From NCBI GenBank assembly GCA_013360405.1, contig JABWBR010000032.1, positions 92,498-156,497 on the forward strand: a stretch of DNA of 64,000 bases, given 5' to 3'. The notes under the pieces are model-generated. The model did no database searches. It saw only the letters and a program-made list of their open reading frames with translations, and was not told the DNA's origin. This stretch comes from Saprospiraceae bacterium (GTDB lineage Bacteria > Bacteroidota > Bacteroidia > Chitinophagales > Saprospiraceae). Below are positions 38,023 through 46,614 of this stretch, piece by piece. The translations under genes and the position numbers were made by a program. The stretch's first letter is position 1, and every line of letters begins with the position of its first letter.

Positions 38023-38676
38023 CTAAACGGTAGCTGCGGGCAGGACTTCCTGCATCAACTCCTGCAACTTGGCCCATACGTGCTCGGGCGCCTTAGCTTT
38101 TTGAATAGCCAGCATTCGCTCGCGTTCGCGGGCATTGAGGGCGGGAAGGAAATAGCGCATCCAGTTGAGAAATAGTGATGGGTCGAGATGTTGCATAATC
38201 TGCCCCTGCTTTTGTTGTAATTCCTCATCCGTATAATGCTGCCATATCAGCACCTGCGAGCCGCGTTCTTCCTCTATCATGTGTTGGAGGTGGGCACTGT
38301 GTACCAGGCTCAGATTTTGATAAAACATATGGCCTAAAGCTGTCGCATCAGCAGGGGATGTGTCGGGGCGAAGTATTTCGTCCAGCAGAACCAGCAGTTC
38401 CTCTTGTTGGGCGTGGATAATGTCGTGGTCTTCTTTGTCGTGGATAGCGCCGGCAGGTACCTTGCCTTCCAGCAAGGGCAGAATGTACTCGTTTTCGATG
38501 TGGGCGTGTTCGTTCAGCATATCGATGATAGTCTGGGTGGCGGTTTTTAGCTGAAAGACTTCTTCTTTGTTGCTGAAGTCGGTAGAACCGGCCTGCAAGG
38601 ATAAATGCGATAAGGCATTGCGGATGGCTTTGTGTACCATTTCAATCAAGGAAAAACGGGCGGGTGCGAGGTTCAT
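38023..38676 (-). CDS. Hemerythrin domain-containing protein
   Basis: Protein of 217 residues, cytosolic by lack of a signal. The likely di-iron ligands are in HAHIENEYILPLLE (residues about 57-70) and HDIIHAQQEEL (about 84-94), later HSAHLQHMIEEER (about 127-139), all in a four-helix arrangement. Such proteins bind oxygen, nitric oxide or iron, or help repair iron-sulfur clusters. The family is inferred by the His/Glu pattern. It is preceded by an 8-bp array and followed by a convergent array. Confidence 0.85.
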   Translation of the reverse strand: MNLAPARFSLIEMVHKAIRNALSHLSLQAGSTDFSNKEEVFQLKTATQTIIDMLNEHAHIENEYILPLLEGKVPAGAIHDKEDHDIIHAQQEELLVLLDEILRPDTSPADATALGHMFYQNLSLVHSAHLQHMIEEERGSQVLIWQHYTDEELQQKQGQIMQHLDPSLFLNWMRYFLPALNARERERMLAIQKAKAPEHVWAKLQELMQEVLPAATV

Positions 38677-38775
38677 GGTGAATTGTTTTTATTTACAAAT
38701 TGCAAGGATTGTGCAAGGCATGCCGCGGTTATGGACGGAAGCCCTTCTGATACAGACGAAGGAGGGAGTTTTTTA

Positions 38776-38815
38776 GACTATTGGACTGTTGGACTGTTGG
38801 ACTGTTGGACTGTTA
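38776..38815. repeat. 8-bp tandem array (GACTGTTG unit)
   Basis: Five units, GACTATTG then GACTGTTG three times and GACTGTTA. No inverted partner array is seen apart from AAAAGTCCCAA just downstream. Between two minus-strand genes. Confidence 0.85.
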
Positions 38816-38840
38816 GCACTAAAAGTCCCAAATTCCTGCC

Positions 38841-40619
38841 CTACCCGCCATCCGACTGCGCCGGCGCTGACCCCGTAGGCGTTATCGCCGGCATGGCTTC
38901 CACCGCTTTAATCGTGGGAAATGCTAGCGTACCCCGTACCGGTCGTATCGAGTGCGTACCGGCTCTTTGGCTGAGCAGGTGTACATCCATCGAGAGGTTG
39001 TAGTTGATCATATTATGGTCGTCAACCTGGTCGAGAGGGTAGGTATCCACGGTTTCGAGGGTGAGGTGAAAATGGCGGCGGTGGGGATCGGGTTGTATTT
39101 TTGCCAGTCGCACATTCAGCGTTTTGTCGCTGCGGCGCACCACCAGGTTGTCAATATAGGGCAACGCATTAAAATCGATGGGGTTTTCGCTGTCTTCAAC
39201 TTCAATATCACAAGTCCACTGAAACGCAAATTTCCGGTCTTCTTTTTTAGTAAGGTCAAACTCGCCGCCCGCCAGCGAGGCGATGGGGTGGGCGCTGGTC
39301 TGTATTTCTTCGTTAATGTAAAATCGGATAAATTCGCCGCCCACCGGCACGCGGCTGCGGATGACATACGAGGCCATCAGTTTACCAGGGCGCTCTGTAA
39401 GCGGACCAGAGAAGTTCGAGGCCAGCGGTTTGCCGCTCACGGTAAAGCGGCAGCCGAAGCTGCCGTCGGTTTCGTTGCGGTAGGGCTCGGCGATAAGGCT
39501 GGGCCGGCCATCGTATACCCCGTTGCCGACCTGCTCGATCTCCCAAAAATTGGAAGTCATAAAATCTGGGATACCCGCCACCGTCAGAAAATGTTTGTGC
39601 TCGAGTCCTTCGGTCATCAGCGGGTAGTCGCGCGACTTTTCGCAGATGGGTTTTAATTGGGCAAAGTAGGCGCTGATGGCTGCCGGAGAGGGTAGGGGGG
39701 CAAAGAGTTTTTCTTTGGCGTAAGCCCCCTCAAAATCGGCGAAGACGATCGTCTGCCAGTCGGTACCCGAAAACACGCTCGACGTAGTTTTGCCGATGCC
39801 GAAACTCGTTTTCAGCCGGGCGGGCAGCAGTCCGTTGAGGTTGATGCCCAATTCGGCGTCGATTTTGAAGTTGTCCTGCGCCTGCGACACGTGTTTGATC
39901 ATCACGCCTTCGAATTCGCGCAGGTAATAGGCGTTGTTGACGTATGCCGGGTTGTCGATATAAAATTTCCAGAGCTGCATCAGCGCTTCGGTAGTCTGGG
40001 CATTGCCTGCGTCGAGGATCGGCTTAAGAGGCGACAGGAAAGCTCCCGAAAGCGCCACCACATTAGATTCGCGGCGCTCATCGGTTTCCAGGGCTTTTTT
40101 GAAAGCTACATAAGGCGGCTCTATGCCGGCGTCGAGTGCGGCTTTGAGGTAGCCGCTGCAATTTTTGGTCAGGATAAAAGCGTCGAAGTTTTCGTCGGGG
40201 TTCACCACAAACTGGCCTGGCACGCTGTTGATACGCAGTATTTTCGTAGGGGAATAGGCGATCTGGTCGAAAGAAAGTCCGCGATCTTTTTCCTGGAACA
40301 CGTAATACAGCAACCCCCCGCCTCTGATATCTGCAATCTCCACACGGGTGCGCAGGTGGCGCTTGCCAAGAAAGCGGTTGATATCTGCGGGCACGTAGTC
40401 GCGCTTGTTGTTCGAAAGTCCGAAGCCGCAGTACTCCGAATGGCGCTTAAACGTCTGCTGCAGGGCGTAGCCCAGTGTGGTGCGTCCGTGGATACGTTCC
40501 GGCGGCCAGTTTTCTTCGCGTTGTTTTTCGAGTTTGCGGGCGATCTTGTCGTTGTCCTGCGCCTGTGCGGCGAAAAGCATACCCATCATCAGCACAATCA
40601 AAACGTAGTATTTATGCAT
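38841..40619 (-). CDS. Secreted protein of unknown function (592 aa)
   Basis: Not recognised. A signal peptide (MHKYYVLIVLMMGMLFAAQA) is followed by QDNDKIARKLEKQREENWPPERIHGRTTLGYALQQ. There are no membrane helices, and no catalytic motif could be identified. The C-terminal about 200 residues look beta-rich (VGGEFIRFYINEEIQTS, RFTVSGKPLASNF, HRRHFHLTLETVDTYPL), and the last 25 are Pro/Ala rich. It probably works in the periplasm. It is followed by a tandem 8-bp array. Confidence 0.6.
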   Translation of the reverse strand: MHKYYVLIVLMMGMLFAAQAQDNDKIARKLEKQREENWPPERIHGRTTLGYALQQTFKRHSEYCGFGLSNNKRDYVPADINRFLGKRHLRTRVEIADIRGGGLLYYVFQEKDRGLSFDQIAYSPTKILRINSVPGQFVVNPDENFDAFILTKNCSGYLKAALDAGIEPPYVAFKKALETDERRESNVVALSGAFLSPLKPILDAGNAQTTEALMQLWKFYIDNPAYVNNAYYLREFEGVMIKHVSQAQDNFKIDAELGINLNGLLPARLKTSFGIGKTTSSVFSGTDWQTIVFADFEGAYAKEKLFAPLPSPAAISAYFAQLKPICEKSRDYPLMTEGLEHKHFLTVAGIPDFMTSNFWEIEQVGNGVYDGRPSLIAEPYRNETDGSFGCRFTVSGKPLASNFSGPLTERPGKLMASYVIRSRVPVGGEFIRFYINEEIQTSAHPIASLAGGEFDLTKKEDRKFAFQWTCDIEVEDSENPIDFNALPYIDNLVVRRSDKTLNVRLAKIQPDPHRRHFHLTLETVDTYPLDQVDDHNMINYNLSMDVHLLSQRAGTHSIRPVRGTLAFPTIKAVEAMPAITPTGSAPAQSDGG

Positions 40620-40737
40620 GGGATAACCTGTGTTGTGTTTGGCGTAATTTTTTGATGTAGGAACAACGTCGGATTGGCCTGGTTTATTGATTGGGAGGGC
40701 CGGGATTTATGCAACGGCGGCGGATAGACTGAGCTCC

Positions 40738-42174
40738 CTACCCAAATAAATCATCCAACCGCAGCTCTTTATCCACGAGTCCCTGACTGTGTTCATTCTG
40801 GAGGAGACCATAAGTACTTATAAAAGTCAGAAACACTTGTTTTTTTGTTTTTGAATAGTGTTTAAATAGCGCCATTTTTTTTCGCAGTTCTTCGGCATAC
40901 GATTTAGTGATAATATATTCCGAGCCGGCCCACTTAATTTCACAGAGATTAATTACCCGGTCGTCGCGGTCGATCAAAAGGTCGATCTGGCAACCATCCA
41001 TGCTGCTTGAGCCTTTGTGATAAAATGTGGATGAGTTGGAATAAATACCAGATATCCCCAGTGCTTTTTTTATTTCCGGAAGGTGCTTCAGGCAAATACT
41101 CTCAAAAGAATAACCACTCCAGGCGTGGTAGCTCGGCTTTTGTTGAAACGAACGCCATACGCCGGCGCCCTCCAGGCGCAACGTTTCAATAAACGTCAAA
41201 TAAAACAGCGAATACTCGTCCGTCAGGCGGTACATAGTATCCCGTTTTTGACGGCCAAAAGGCAGGTACTCGGCAATAAAACCCGAATGATGTAATTCTT
41301 CCAGCGTTTTGCTTAGTCCGCCGCCATTGGCAATTTTGGTGATGTCGATAATTTCCGACCTGGAAAGACCCGACCGTTTGGAGGCCAATGCCCGCACTAC
41401 GGCAATATGGTTTTCGGCCTGGTCAAATAATGCCGGATAAAGCTGTCCGAATTCATCGTATAATGGTCCTCCAGGGTCAAAACAAATGCGGTCAATATTT
41501 TGAGCAACGCTTTCTCCCAACTGAATTTCTTTTAGATAATGGGCAATTCCACCCATTGCCATATATAGCTCTGTGATTTGGTAGCGATTGAGATGCAGTC
41601 CCCTGCTTTTTAGGTAAAGCTCTGTTTCATACAAGGAAAAGGGCCGCAGGTGTATCCGTTTCGTAATCCGGTTATACAATCCTCCCTTATTGTGAACCAC
41701 TTTCTGGATCATCCAGGAGGCGGCAGAGCCGCAAATAACGACCACTATATTGTTTTTAACAGCCCAACTATTCCAGAAAAAACCGAATGCATTGAGAAAG
41801 CCGGAGCGGTGTGTGGCCAGCCAGGGCATTTCATCAAAAAAGATCACTCGCTTTTGTGAAATAGCCGTGCTTTCGAGATATAGAATAAGCAAACGAAACG
41901 CTTCGAGCCAGGTTTTTGGGGTTTGGACTGGCAATGCCGACTTTGAATACAGGTTTAATGCTATGGCAAAGTTCTCCAATTGTTCCTTCGTTGAGGCATT
42001 TTGCATACCTGTAATCTCAAAAGCAATTCGCTTGGCATATACCGATTGTACCAGAAAAGTTTTGCCTACCCGACGCCGTCCTATTACAGATACCAACTCC
42101 GCTTCTCCTGTTGTCAGGAGGCTCTGCAGCGCAGCCACTTCCTTCTCCCGACCTATAAGTATGGATTTTTTCAT
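40738..42174 (-). CDS. ATP-binding protein with C-terminal DUF234-like nuclease domain
   Basis: Protein of 478 residues if started at the Met at 42174 (MKKSILIGREKEVAALQS); the frame is open upstream but the promoter lies within that extension. Walker A is VIGRRRVGKTFLV (residues about 29-41), Walker B VIFFDEMPWL near 111, sensor-like VVVICGSAASWM. A winged-helix segment follows (SGLSRSEIIDITKIANGGGLSKTLEEL). The C-terminus has the nuclease-like DGCQIDLLIDRDDRVINLCEIKW (Asp and Glu-x-Lys). Such archaeal-type STAND ATPases are common, often mobile genes of uncertain role. The C-terminal part of the call is tentative. Confidence 0.82.
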   Translation of the reverse strand: MKKSILIGREKEVAALQSLLTTGEAELVSVIGRRRVGKTFLVQSVYAKRIAFEITGMQNASTKEQLENFAIALNLYSKSALPVQTPKTWLEAFRLLILYLESTAISQKRVIFFDEMPWLATHRSGFLNAFGFFWNSWAVKNNIVVVICGSAASWMIQKVVHNKGGLYNRITKRIHLRPFSLYETELYLKSRGLHLNRYQITELYMAMGGIAHYLKEIQLGESVAQNIDRICFDPGGPLYDEFGQLYPALFDQAENHIAVVRALASKRSGLSRSEIIDITKIANGGGLSKTLEELHHSGFIAEYLPFGRQKRDTMYRLTDEYSLFYLTFIETLRLEGAGVWRSFQQKPSYHAWSGYSFESICLKHLPEIKKALGISGIYSNSSTFYHKGSSSMDGCQIDLLIDRDDRVINLCEIKWAGSEYIITKSYAEELRKKMALFKHYSKTKKQVFLTFISTYGLLQNEHSQGLVDKELRLDDLFG

Positions 42175-42196
42175 AAAATTGCTCGCTTTAACTATG

Positions 42197-42228
42197 CAAA
42201 AATACATAGATAGAGCGACGAATACAAA
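42197..42228 (-). promoter_or_regulatory. Strong Bacteroidota-type promoter of the ATPase gene
   Basis: A -33 TTTG (42225-42228) and -7 TATTTTTG (42197-42204) on the minus strand are separated by exactly 20 nt. The expected leader is about 16 nt. The 16-bp sequence around the leader, ATTGCTCGCTTTAACT, is repeated 54 bp further upstream (42178-42193 and 42232-42247). Confidence 0.8.
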
Positions 42229-42300
42229 TTTATTGCTCGCTTTAACTTTGGGATGAGGTATAAGAAACATAACGGACGTCGCAAAGTCGCACAGTTGCCT

Positions 42301-42560
42301 GCCGGAGATCGGTCGTTTCGACTCCGCTCAACGACCGGCAAAGTCGCAGAGTCGCACAGTCGAATCTCTGCGCTCCGTAGCGATGCGGTTTCATACCCAT
42401 CGCGAAGGAGCATTCCGGGTTGGTCGATGCAGGCCCGGATGATCGGGGCAAACCGAGGATGCTCCATATCGCAGGGTATAAAACCCTACGCTATGGAGCG
42501 CAGGGCAAGCAATGTGTTGCACCTGTAGTTCAGGAGGTGATTTGAGATCACCGCCTGAAG
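42301..42560. repeat. Cluster of REP-like hairpins
   Basis: Several separate hairpins stand side by side. One has arms CGGTCGTT/AACGACCG around TCGACTCCGCTC (42310-42337), whose loop resembles a short interspersed element I know from diverse bacteria. A second runs from 42372 to 42411 with GCTCC and GGAGC ends. A third is a 17-bp stem with two mismatches (42461-42477 with 42483-42499). The last is a GGTGAT/ATCACC stem near 42532-42560. The second and third share GCTCC, CGATGC/TATCGC and GGGT blocks, so they look like one family. 8-bp-type units with GTCG flank them at both ends (42275-42300 and 42566-42600). The gap to 42642 holds no intact gene. Confidence 0.65.
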
Positions 42561-42642
42561 TGACGGGGTCGCACAGTCGAGTCGTAGTGTCGAAAAGTCG
42601 ATGTTTTGGGTAAGTTGAAATGGGCGGAAGCAAAAAAAACTG

Positions 42643-42912
42643 TTGACAGCAAATGGCACGTGGTTATTGGCAAGTTTTAAGACAGATAAATTACTGCTGA
42701 TGTTATGGACAAAACTGTTCGGCGAACAGAAGGTGACCTGCATTTTTTCGGAAGAAAAACAATCTAATTTTGAAATGATTAAAGACCTGGCCGAAAAAAA
42801 GGCGTTAAAAGTTATTATCGACAGCACGTTTACTTTGGATAAAACAGCCGATGCACATGCGTATTATGAGCGAAAAGCTAATAAGGGCCATGTTATTTTG
42901 AAAATAATTTGA
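42643..42912 (+). pseudogene. Remnant of a zinc-type alcohol dehydrogenase / quinone reductase C-terminus
   Basis: An 89-codon open frame beginning at TTG, with NGTWLLASFKTDKL and IDSTFTLDKTADAHAYYERKANKGHVILKII. The last part matches the C-terminal end of MDR-type NADPH:quinone reductases (the IDSTFPLDKTAEAH... KGNVVLKI pattern). A complete enzyme needs about 300 residues, and the Rossmann part is absent upstream. It is probably a decayed fragment at the border of an AT-rich island. Confidence 0.6.
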
Positions 42913-43018
42913 ATATACCAGACTGGTACGAAGCACTATTTTCGTTGGTAATACCTGCGCCTGACCTGACGGCCACGGCACACAATAAACAATTTACAGA
43001 ATCGTTTTTTTTGAAAAA

Positions 43019-43669
43019 ATGGTAATGAAAAAGTATATTACAATCACACTTACTATCGGCTCAGGCGCTATTCTGTTTGTTTTTATTTCTGCTTTTTGGG
43101 TACGCGATCCAAAGCCGGACTTTTCTTTAAAAGAACTGGATCAATTTCAGGAAATTGTAATTGATGATATTCAAACCGAAAACAAGGCTACAGGGAATTT
43201 CAAGACTGCCGTTACCTTTAATCAACCCAACTCAAATACCGCCCATAAAGTGTTTTTTGGACAAGAGATTAAGCTGAATGGCAATCCCAATATAGACCGA
43301 ATTTTAATTGGGGTTACAAATAATTTAATTTCAAGGGTTGAGGTTTGGAATAATGACCTTCTGGTTGAAACTAAAGAACTTGGGTTTGTGGGGAAAATGA
43401 CTTGGGGAGAAAACCAGGAGATGACTGTGGATTTTTATGACCAAACGAACGCTAAATACAAAGGAGAAAGTAAAATTACTATGAGATTTTATACCGGCTC
43501 AGGTTTTTTGGGCGACATTGGAACGATCGGCCTTAACTTGACAAAATATGGCGATGTAAACGGAGAAAAGAAATTGACTGTCTTCACTAAACAACTCGAA
43601 TCCGGGCAAGTAACCCCGCCTGCGTTTAGTAATTTGAGAGTATGGAAAAACTTTGCATCCTTTGACTGA
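43019..43669 (+). CDS. Hypothetical protein with N-terminal membrane anchor
   Basis: Protein of 216 residues; residues 5-25 form a transmembrane helix or uncleaved signal (TITLTIGSGAILFVFISAFW). The rest has a beta-rich pattern (RILIGVTNNLISRVEVWNNDLLVETKELG). Not recognised. Base composition is AT-rich relative to its neighbours and matches the S41 peptidase gene, 50 bp downstream, so the two may have arrived together. An in-frame alternative start is the second Met (MKKYI). Confidence 0.6.
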   Translation: MVMKKYITITLTIGSGAILFVFISAFWVRDPKPDFSLKELDQFQEIVIDDIQTENKATGNFKTAVTFNQPNSNTAHKVFFGQEIKLNGNPNIDRILIGVTNNLISRVEVWNNDLLVETKELGFVGKMTWGENQEMTVDFYDQTNAKYKGESKITMRFYTGSGFLGDIGTIGLNLTKYGDVNGEKKLTVFTKQLESGQVTPPAFSNLRVWKNFASFD

Positions 43670-43719
43670 CAAGATTAAAAACTTGTAGATTGCTTTAGGT
43701 TGTAATTGAAAAAAAACTG

Positions 43720-44742
43720 ATGAAAAATATCTTATGCCTAATCATGTTATCCGGCTTTGTGATAAAATCATATGGGCAGTTTCCCGTTCAGGTGGACAGC
43801 CTTTATACTTTTATAAAATATAATTCAATCCTGCGCAATACGGTTGATTGGAAATCAGTTGATGAACAATTTGCAATTAAATTAAAAAATGCGAAATCAC
43901 TTAAAGATACGATGCAATGTTTTGTTAGCGTATTGGAGAGTTTAGATGACGTTCATTCTCAAATATATCTGAATAATCAATATTTCGGACATTACCCGGC
44001 TTTTGACGACTCAACCCTGATGAAAATAAAGCCGATTAATGATATGGCAATTTTATTAACTAATAAGATTAAAGCAGCGCTTCTACTTGATAAAGTTGCG
44101 TATGTGCGAGTTCCATCTTGTCAAGTGTATAACAATCAGGAAATCAATACATTTGCCCAAAGTCTGCATGACAGTATTCAGGCGTTTTCTTCTCAGAAAG
44201 TCACGGGTTTTATTATTGACTTACGACTTAACGGCGGCGGAAATATTTATCCTATGCTTTCGGGATTAAGCTCAATCTTGGGAGACAGGGTAGTCGCATA
44301 TGAGACAGACATTGACGATAATATTGTCCGGCAATGGGAAATTAATAATGGAAACTTTATAATTGGCGGGTATCAAGCCACCCAAATATCAATTAATTCA
44401 GAAATCGACTTTCAAAAAAAACCTGTAGTCGTCTTAATTGGCCCCGTAACAAAGAGTTCGGGCAGCATGACGGCAATTGCATTTAAAGGCAGACAGCATA
44501 CCTTTTTTATTGGCGAGCCGACAGCCGATGGTTATACGACATCTAATGGTTATTTTCAGTTTGCCCCTAATTTATTGCTAAATTTTGCAACCAACTTTGT
44601 AGCCGACAGAAATAAGATCATATACAAATCAAGTGTAAACCCGGATATGGTTATCAATAGCGGCGACAACTTTGAAAACCTATTGGATGATAAAAAAATT
44701 CAGGCGGCGATACAATGGTTGTCTGAGCAGAAGCGTCAATAA
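43720..44742 (+). CDS. S41 family peptidase (C-terminal processing protease-like), secreted
   Basis: Protein of 340 residues with a signal peptide (cut near SYG-QF, residue 19). An N-terminal helical cap precedes the protease core: GFIIDLRLNGGGNIYPMLSGL near 165-185 and the nucleophile segment VTKSSGSMTAIAFKGR near 247-262, where S41 enzymes carry the catalytic Ser. A PDZ domain is not evident. It is expected to degrade or process proteins in the periplasm. It is AT-rich like the preceding gene, and unlike the GC-richer M28 peptidase gene that follows. Confidence 0.83.
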   Translation: MKNILCLIMLSGFVIKSYGQFPVQVDSLYTFIKYNSILRNTVDWKSVDEQFAIKLKNAKSLKDTMQCFVSVLESLDDVHSQIYLNNQYFGHYPAFDDSTLMKIKPINDMAILLTNKIKAALLLDKVAYVRVPSCQVYNNQEINTFAQSLHDSIQAFSSQKVTGFIIDLRLNGGGNIYPMLSGLSSILGDRVVAYETDIDDNIVRQWEINNGNFIIGGYQATQISINSEIDFQKKPVVVLIGPVTKSSGSMTAIAFKGRQHTFFIGEPTADGYTTSNGYFQFAPNLLLNFATNFVADRNKIIYKSSVNPDMVINSGDNFENLLDDKKIQAAIQWLSEQKRQ

Positions 44743-44766
44743 TTCGGCGGTCGGACGTAAAGTCCC

Positions 44767-46260
44767 CTAGCGATTATACAGCTCCCTCCCCGCCTTCTCA
44801 TATTTATCCCCGGCTTTCCAGAACAGGCTGTCCCGGGTATTCGCCAGATGGCGCGCCGTGAGCGCAAAAGTCTGGCAGAAGCGCTGCAGGTAGTCAAAAT
44901 TAATCGTTTCGGGGTTGTCGGCGGTTTGGTGGTAGTATTTGCCGATTTCTTCGTCGAAGCCGGTGGCGCCGGGGCTGAAGCAGACCGCCGGCATGCCTTT
45001 GCGGGCAAAGGATACGTTGTCGGAGCGGTCAAACAGGTTTTGCTCGGGGGCGGGGTTGGGGAAAACGCCGAGGCCGAAAGTTTGCGCCGCATCGCCTATT
45101 GCTGCGTCGGCGCCTGTGCGGCCGTGGCCTACGATGGCCACTACGGTGGTGTCGTTGTAACCCGCTCCGTCGGTGTTGAGGTTGAAGACGGTTTTGTCGA
45201 GGGGAATCAGTGGATTTTCGGCGTAGTACTGGCTGCCGAGCAAGCCCACTTCTTCGGCATTGACGGCCAGCACGATGACCGAGCGGGCCGGCGGTTGCAG
45301 GGCCAGACTTTTAGCGGCGGCCAGTAGCGCCACGGTACCCATGCCATTGTCGCGGGCGCCGTTGTAGATAGTGTCGGCTGTTTCCTCCGGGCCGGCGCCC
45401 GTGCCCACGTGGTCGAAATGCGCGGTGAGCAGGATGTATTCTTCTTTCAACTGCGGATCGGCGCCGGGCAAAACGCCGGCTACGTTGCGCACATGCACGG
45501 CTTTTCGGCGCAATCCGCTGCTGCTGATCTTTACCTTGGTCTTTATGTTGTTTTGAATGCTCTCGATGAGCGTTTTATCGGGCTCTTTGAGCCAGCCGTA
45601 GGCGATTTGGGAAGGTGCTTCTTTGCCGGTAACCTGCAGGCTTTCCTGTCCGAAATAGCGGCTAAACATACCCCAGGGGAAGCTCATGCGGTACAGCTCA
45701 ATGAGGGCTACGGCGCCGCGGGCTTCGGCCAGTCTGGGTTTGGTTTTCATAGCCCGAAAAATGATGCCGGGGTCGCTGCCTTCGGGCGTGCCGGGCAGTA
45801 CGAACACGATTTTGCCTTTTACGTCGAGGCCCTTGTAGTCGTCGTGGCCGGTAGCTTCGTCTACCCAGCCCTGTCCTGCGAAGACGGCCTGGGTTTCTAT
45901 GTCGACAGCCCCGCCGCCCAGTATCAGGAAGTTTTTGCCGGGCTCTAACGCGGTTTTTCCGATTTGGAGAGAAGAACTGACGGGAGGTTGAATTTTTTCT
46001 AAAGGTACGGGTTGGTAATAACCCTCGGCGCCCGGTAGGGGTTGGTAGCCGTAGGCGGCCAGTTGGGCGGCGATGTAGGCGGCGGCAATATCGTTGCCTG
46101 GTTCGCCGGTGCGGCGGCCTTTCAGGTCATCGCTGGCCAGAAAGCGCAGGTGGGCCTCCATCTCGGCTTTGCTGAGGGTTTGTTCGGGCTGCGTTTGGTT
46201 TTGGGAATAGGAAATAAGCGTCCCCAACAGGAACGTGAATAACAGCGGGTACTTTTTCAT
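44767..46260 (-). CDS. M28 family zinc metallopeptidase
   Basis: Secreted aminopeptidase-like enzyme of 497 residues with a signal peptide (LISYSQ, about residue 20). A PA-like insert (about 120-245) is present. Zinc ligands are visible: His in LTAHFDHVG (near 285), Asp in [10 protein letters not shown] (near 305), the Glu pair in [11 protein letters not shown] (near 334), Asp in [11 protein letters not shown] (near 360), and the last His in YYHQTADN (near 444). The yidD gene starts upstream and its stop overlaps this start by about 3 bp, so the two are coupled. Confidence 0.94.
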   Translation of the reverse strand: MKKYPLLFTFLLGTLISYSQNQTQPEQTLSKAEMEAHLRFLASDDLKGRRTGEPGNDIAAAYIAAQLAAYGYQPLPGAEGYYQPVPLEKIQPPVSSSLQIGKTALEPGKNFLILGGGAVDIETQAVFAGQGWVDEATGHDDYKGLDVKGKIVFVLPGTPEGSDPGIIFRAMKTKPRLAEARGAVALIELYRMSFPWGMFSRYFGQESLQVTGKEAPSQIAYGWLKEPDKTLIESIQNNIKTKVKISSSGLRRKAVHVRNVAGVLPGADPQLKEEYILLTAHFDHVGTGAGPEETADTIYNGARDNGMGTVALLAAAKSLALQPPARSVIVLAVNAEEVGLLGSQYYAENPLIPLDKTVFNLNTDGAGYNDTTVVAIVGHGRTGADAAIGDAAQTFGLGVFPNPAPEQNLFDRSDNVSFARKGMPAVCFSPGATGFDEEIGKYYHQTADNPETINFDYLQRFCQTFALTARHLANTRDSLFWKAGDKYEKAGRELYNR

Positions 46261-46508
46261 GAATGGGTGTGATTTTTTTTTGGATTGGGCGGCACCGGAT
46301 CATAACCCCATGGCCCCCACGGGTGACATTTGAATATGCGCTTCAGCCCCAGCCAAACGCCTTTAAACACGCCCCACTCTTCAATAGCCCCAACCATATA
46401 GTGCGAACAGGTAGGCTGAAACCGACACTTAGGCCCCAATAACGGCGAGATGGCGTATTGGTAAAAGCGAATGGGGAGGATGAAGAGCCATTTGAGGAAA
46501 CGGGACAT
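46257..46508 (-). CDS. yidD: Membrane protein insertion efficiency factor YidD
   Basis: Protein of 83 residues when started at the Met at 46508 ([18 protein letters not shown]). Conserved signature [27 protein letters not shown] and [18 protein letters not shown]. YidD aids insertion of inner membrane proteins with YidC. The open frame reaches further upstream into an 8-bp array without coding features. It overlaps the M28 peptidase start. Confidence 0.96.
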   Translation of the reverse strand: MSRFLKWLFILPIRFYQYAISPLLGPKCRFQPTCSHYMVGAIEEWGVFKGVWLGLKRIFKCHPWGPWGYDPVPPNPKKNHTHS

Positions 46509-46536
46509 TGCTGGGAAGGCTTGGAGAGAGGGGGGG

Positions 46537-46610
46537 AGGGTGAGAGGGTGAGAGGGTGAGATCAAATGCTTTCTCACACTCCCATACTCCCACACTCCCA
46601 CACTCCCATC
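46537..46610. repeat. Inverted 8-bp array (AGGGTGAG / TCCCACAC)
   Basis: Left arm: three AGGGTGAG units; right arm: CTCACACT and four TCCCAYAC units in opposite sense. Lies between the ahcY stop and yidD start, both on the minus strand. The unit resembles the GTGRGAGT array at 37951-38022. Confidence 0.85.
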
Positions 46611-46614
46611 TCTG

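Noticed and set aside
40738..42270. Longer start for the ATPase gene (MFLIPHPKV)
   Set aside because: The extra 32 codons run through the promoter and repeated block, and the ATP-binding domain begins naturally at MKKSILIGREKE.
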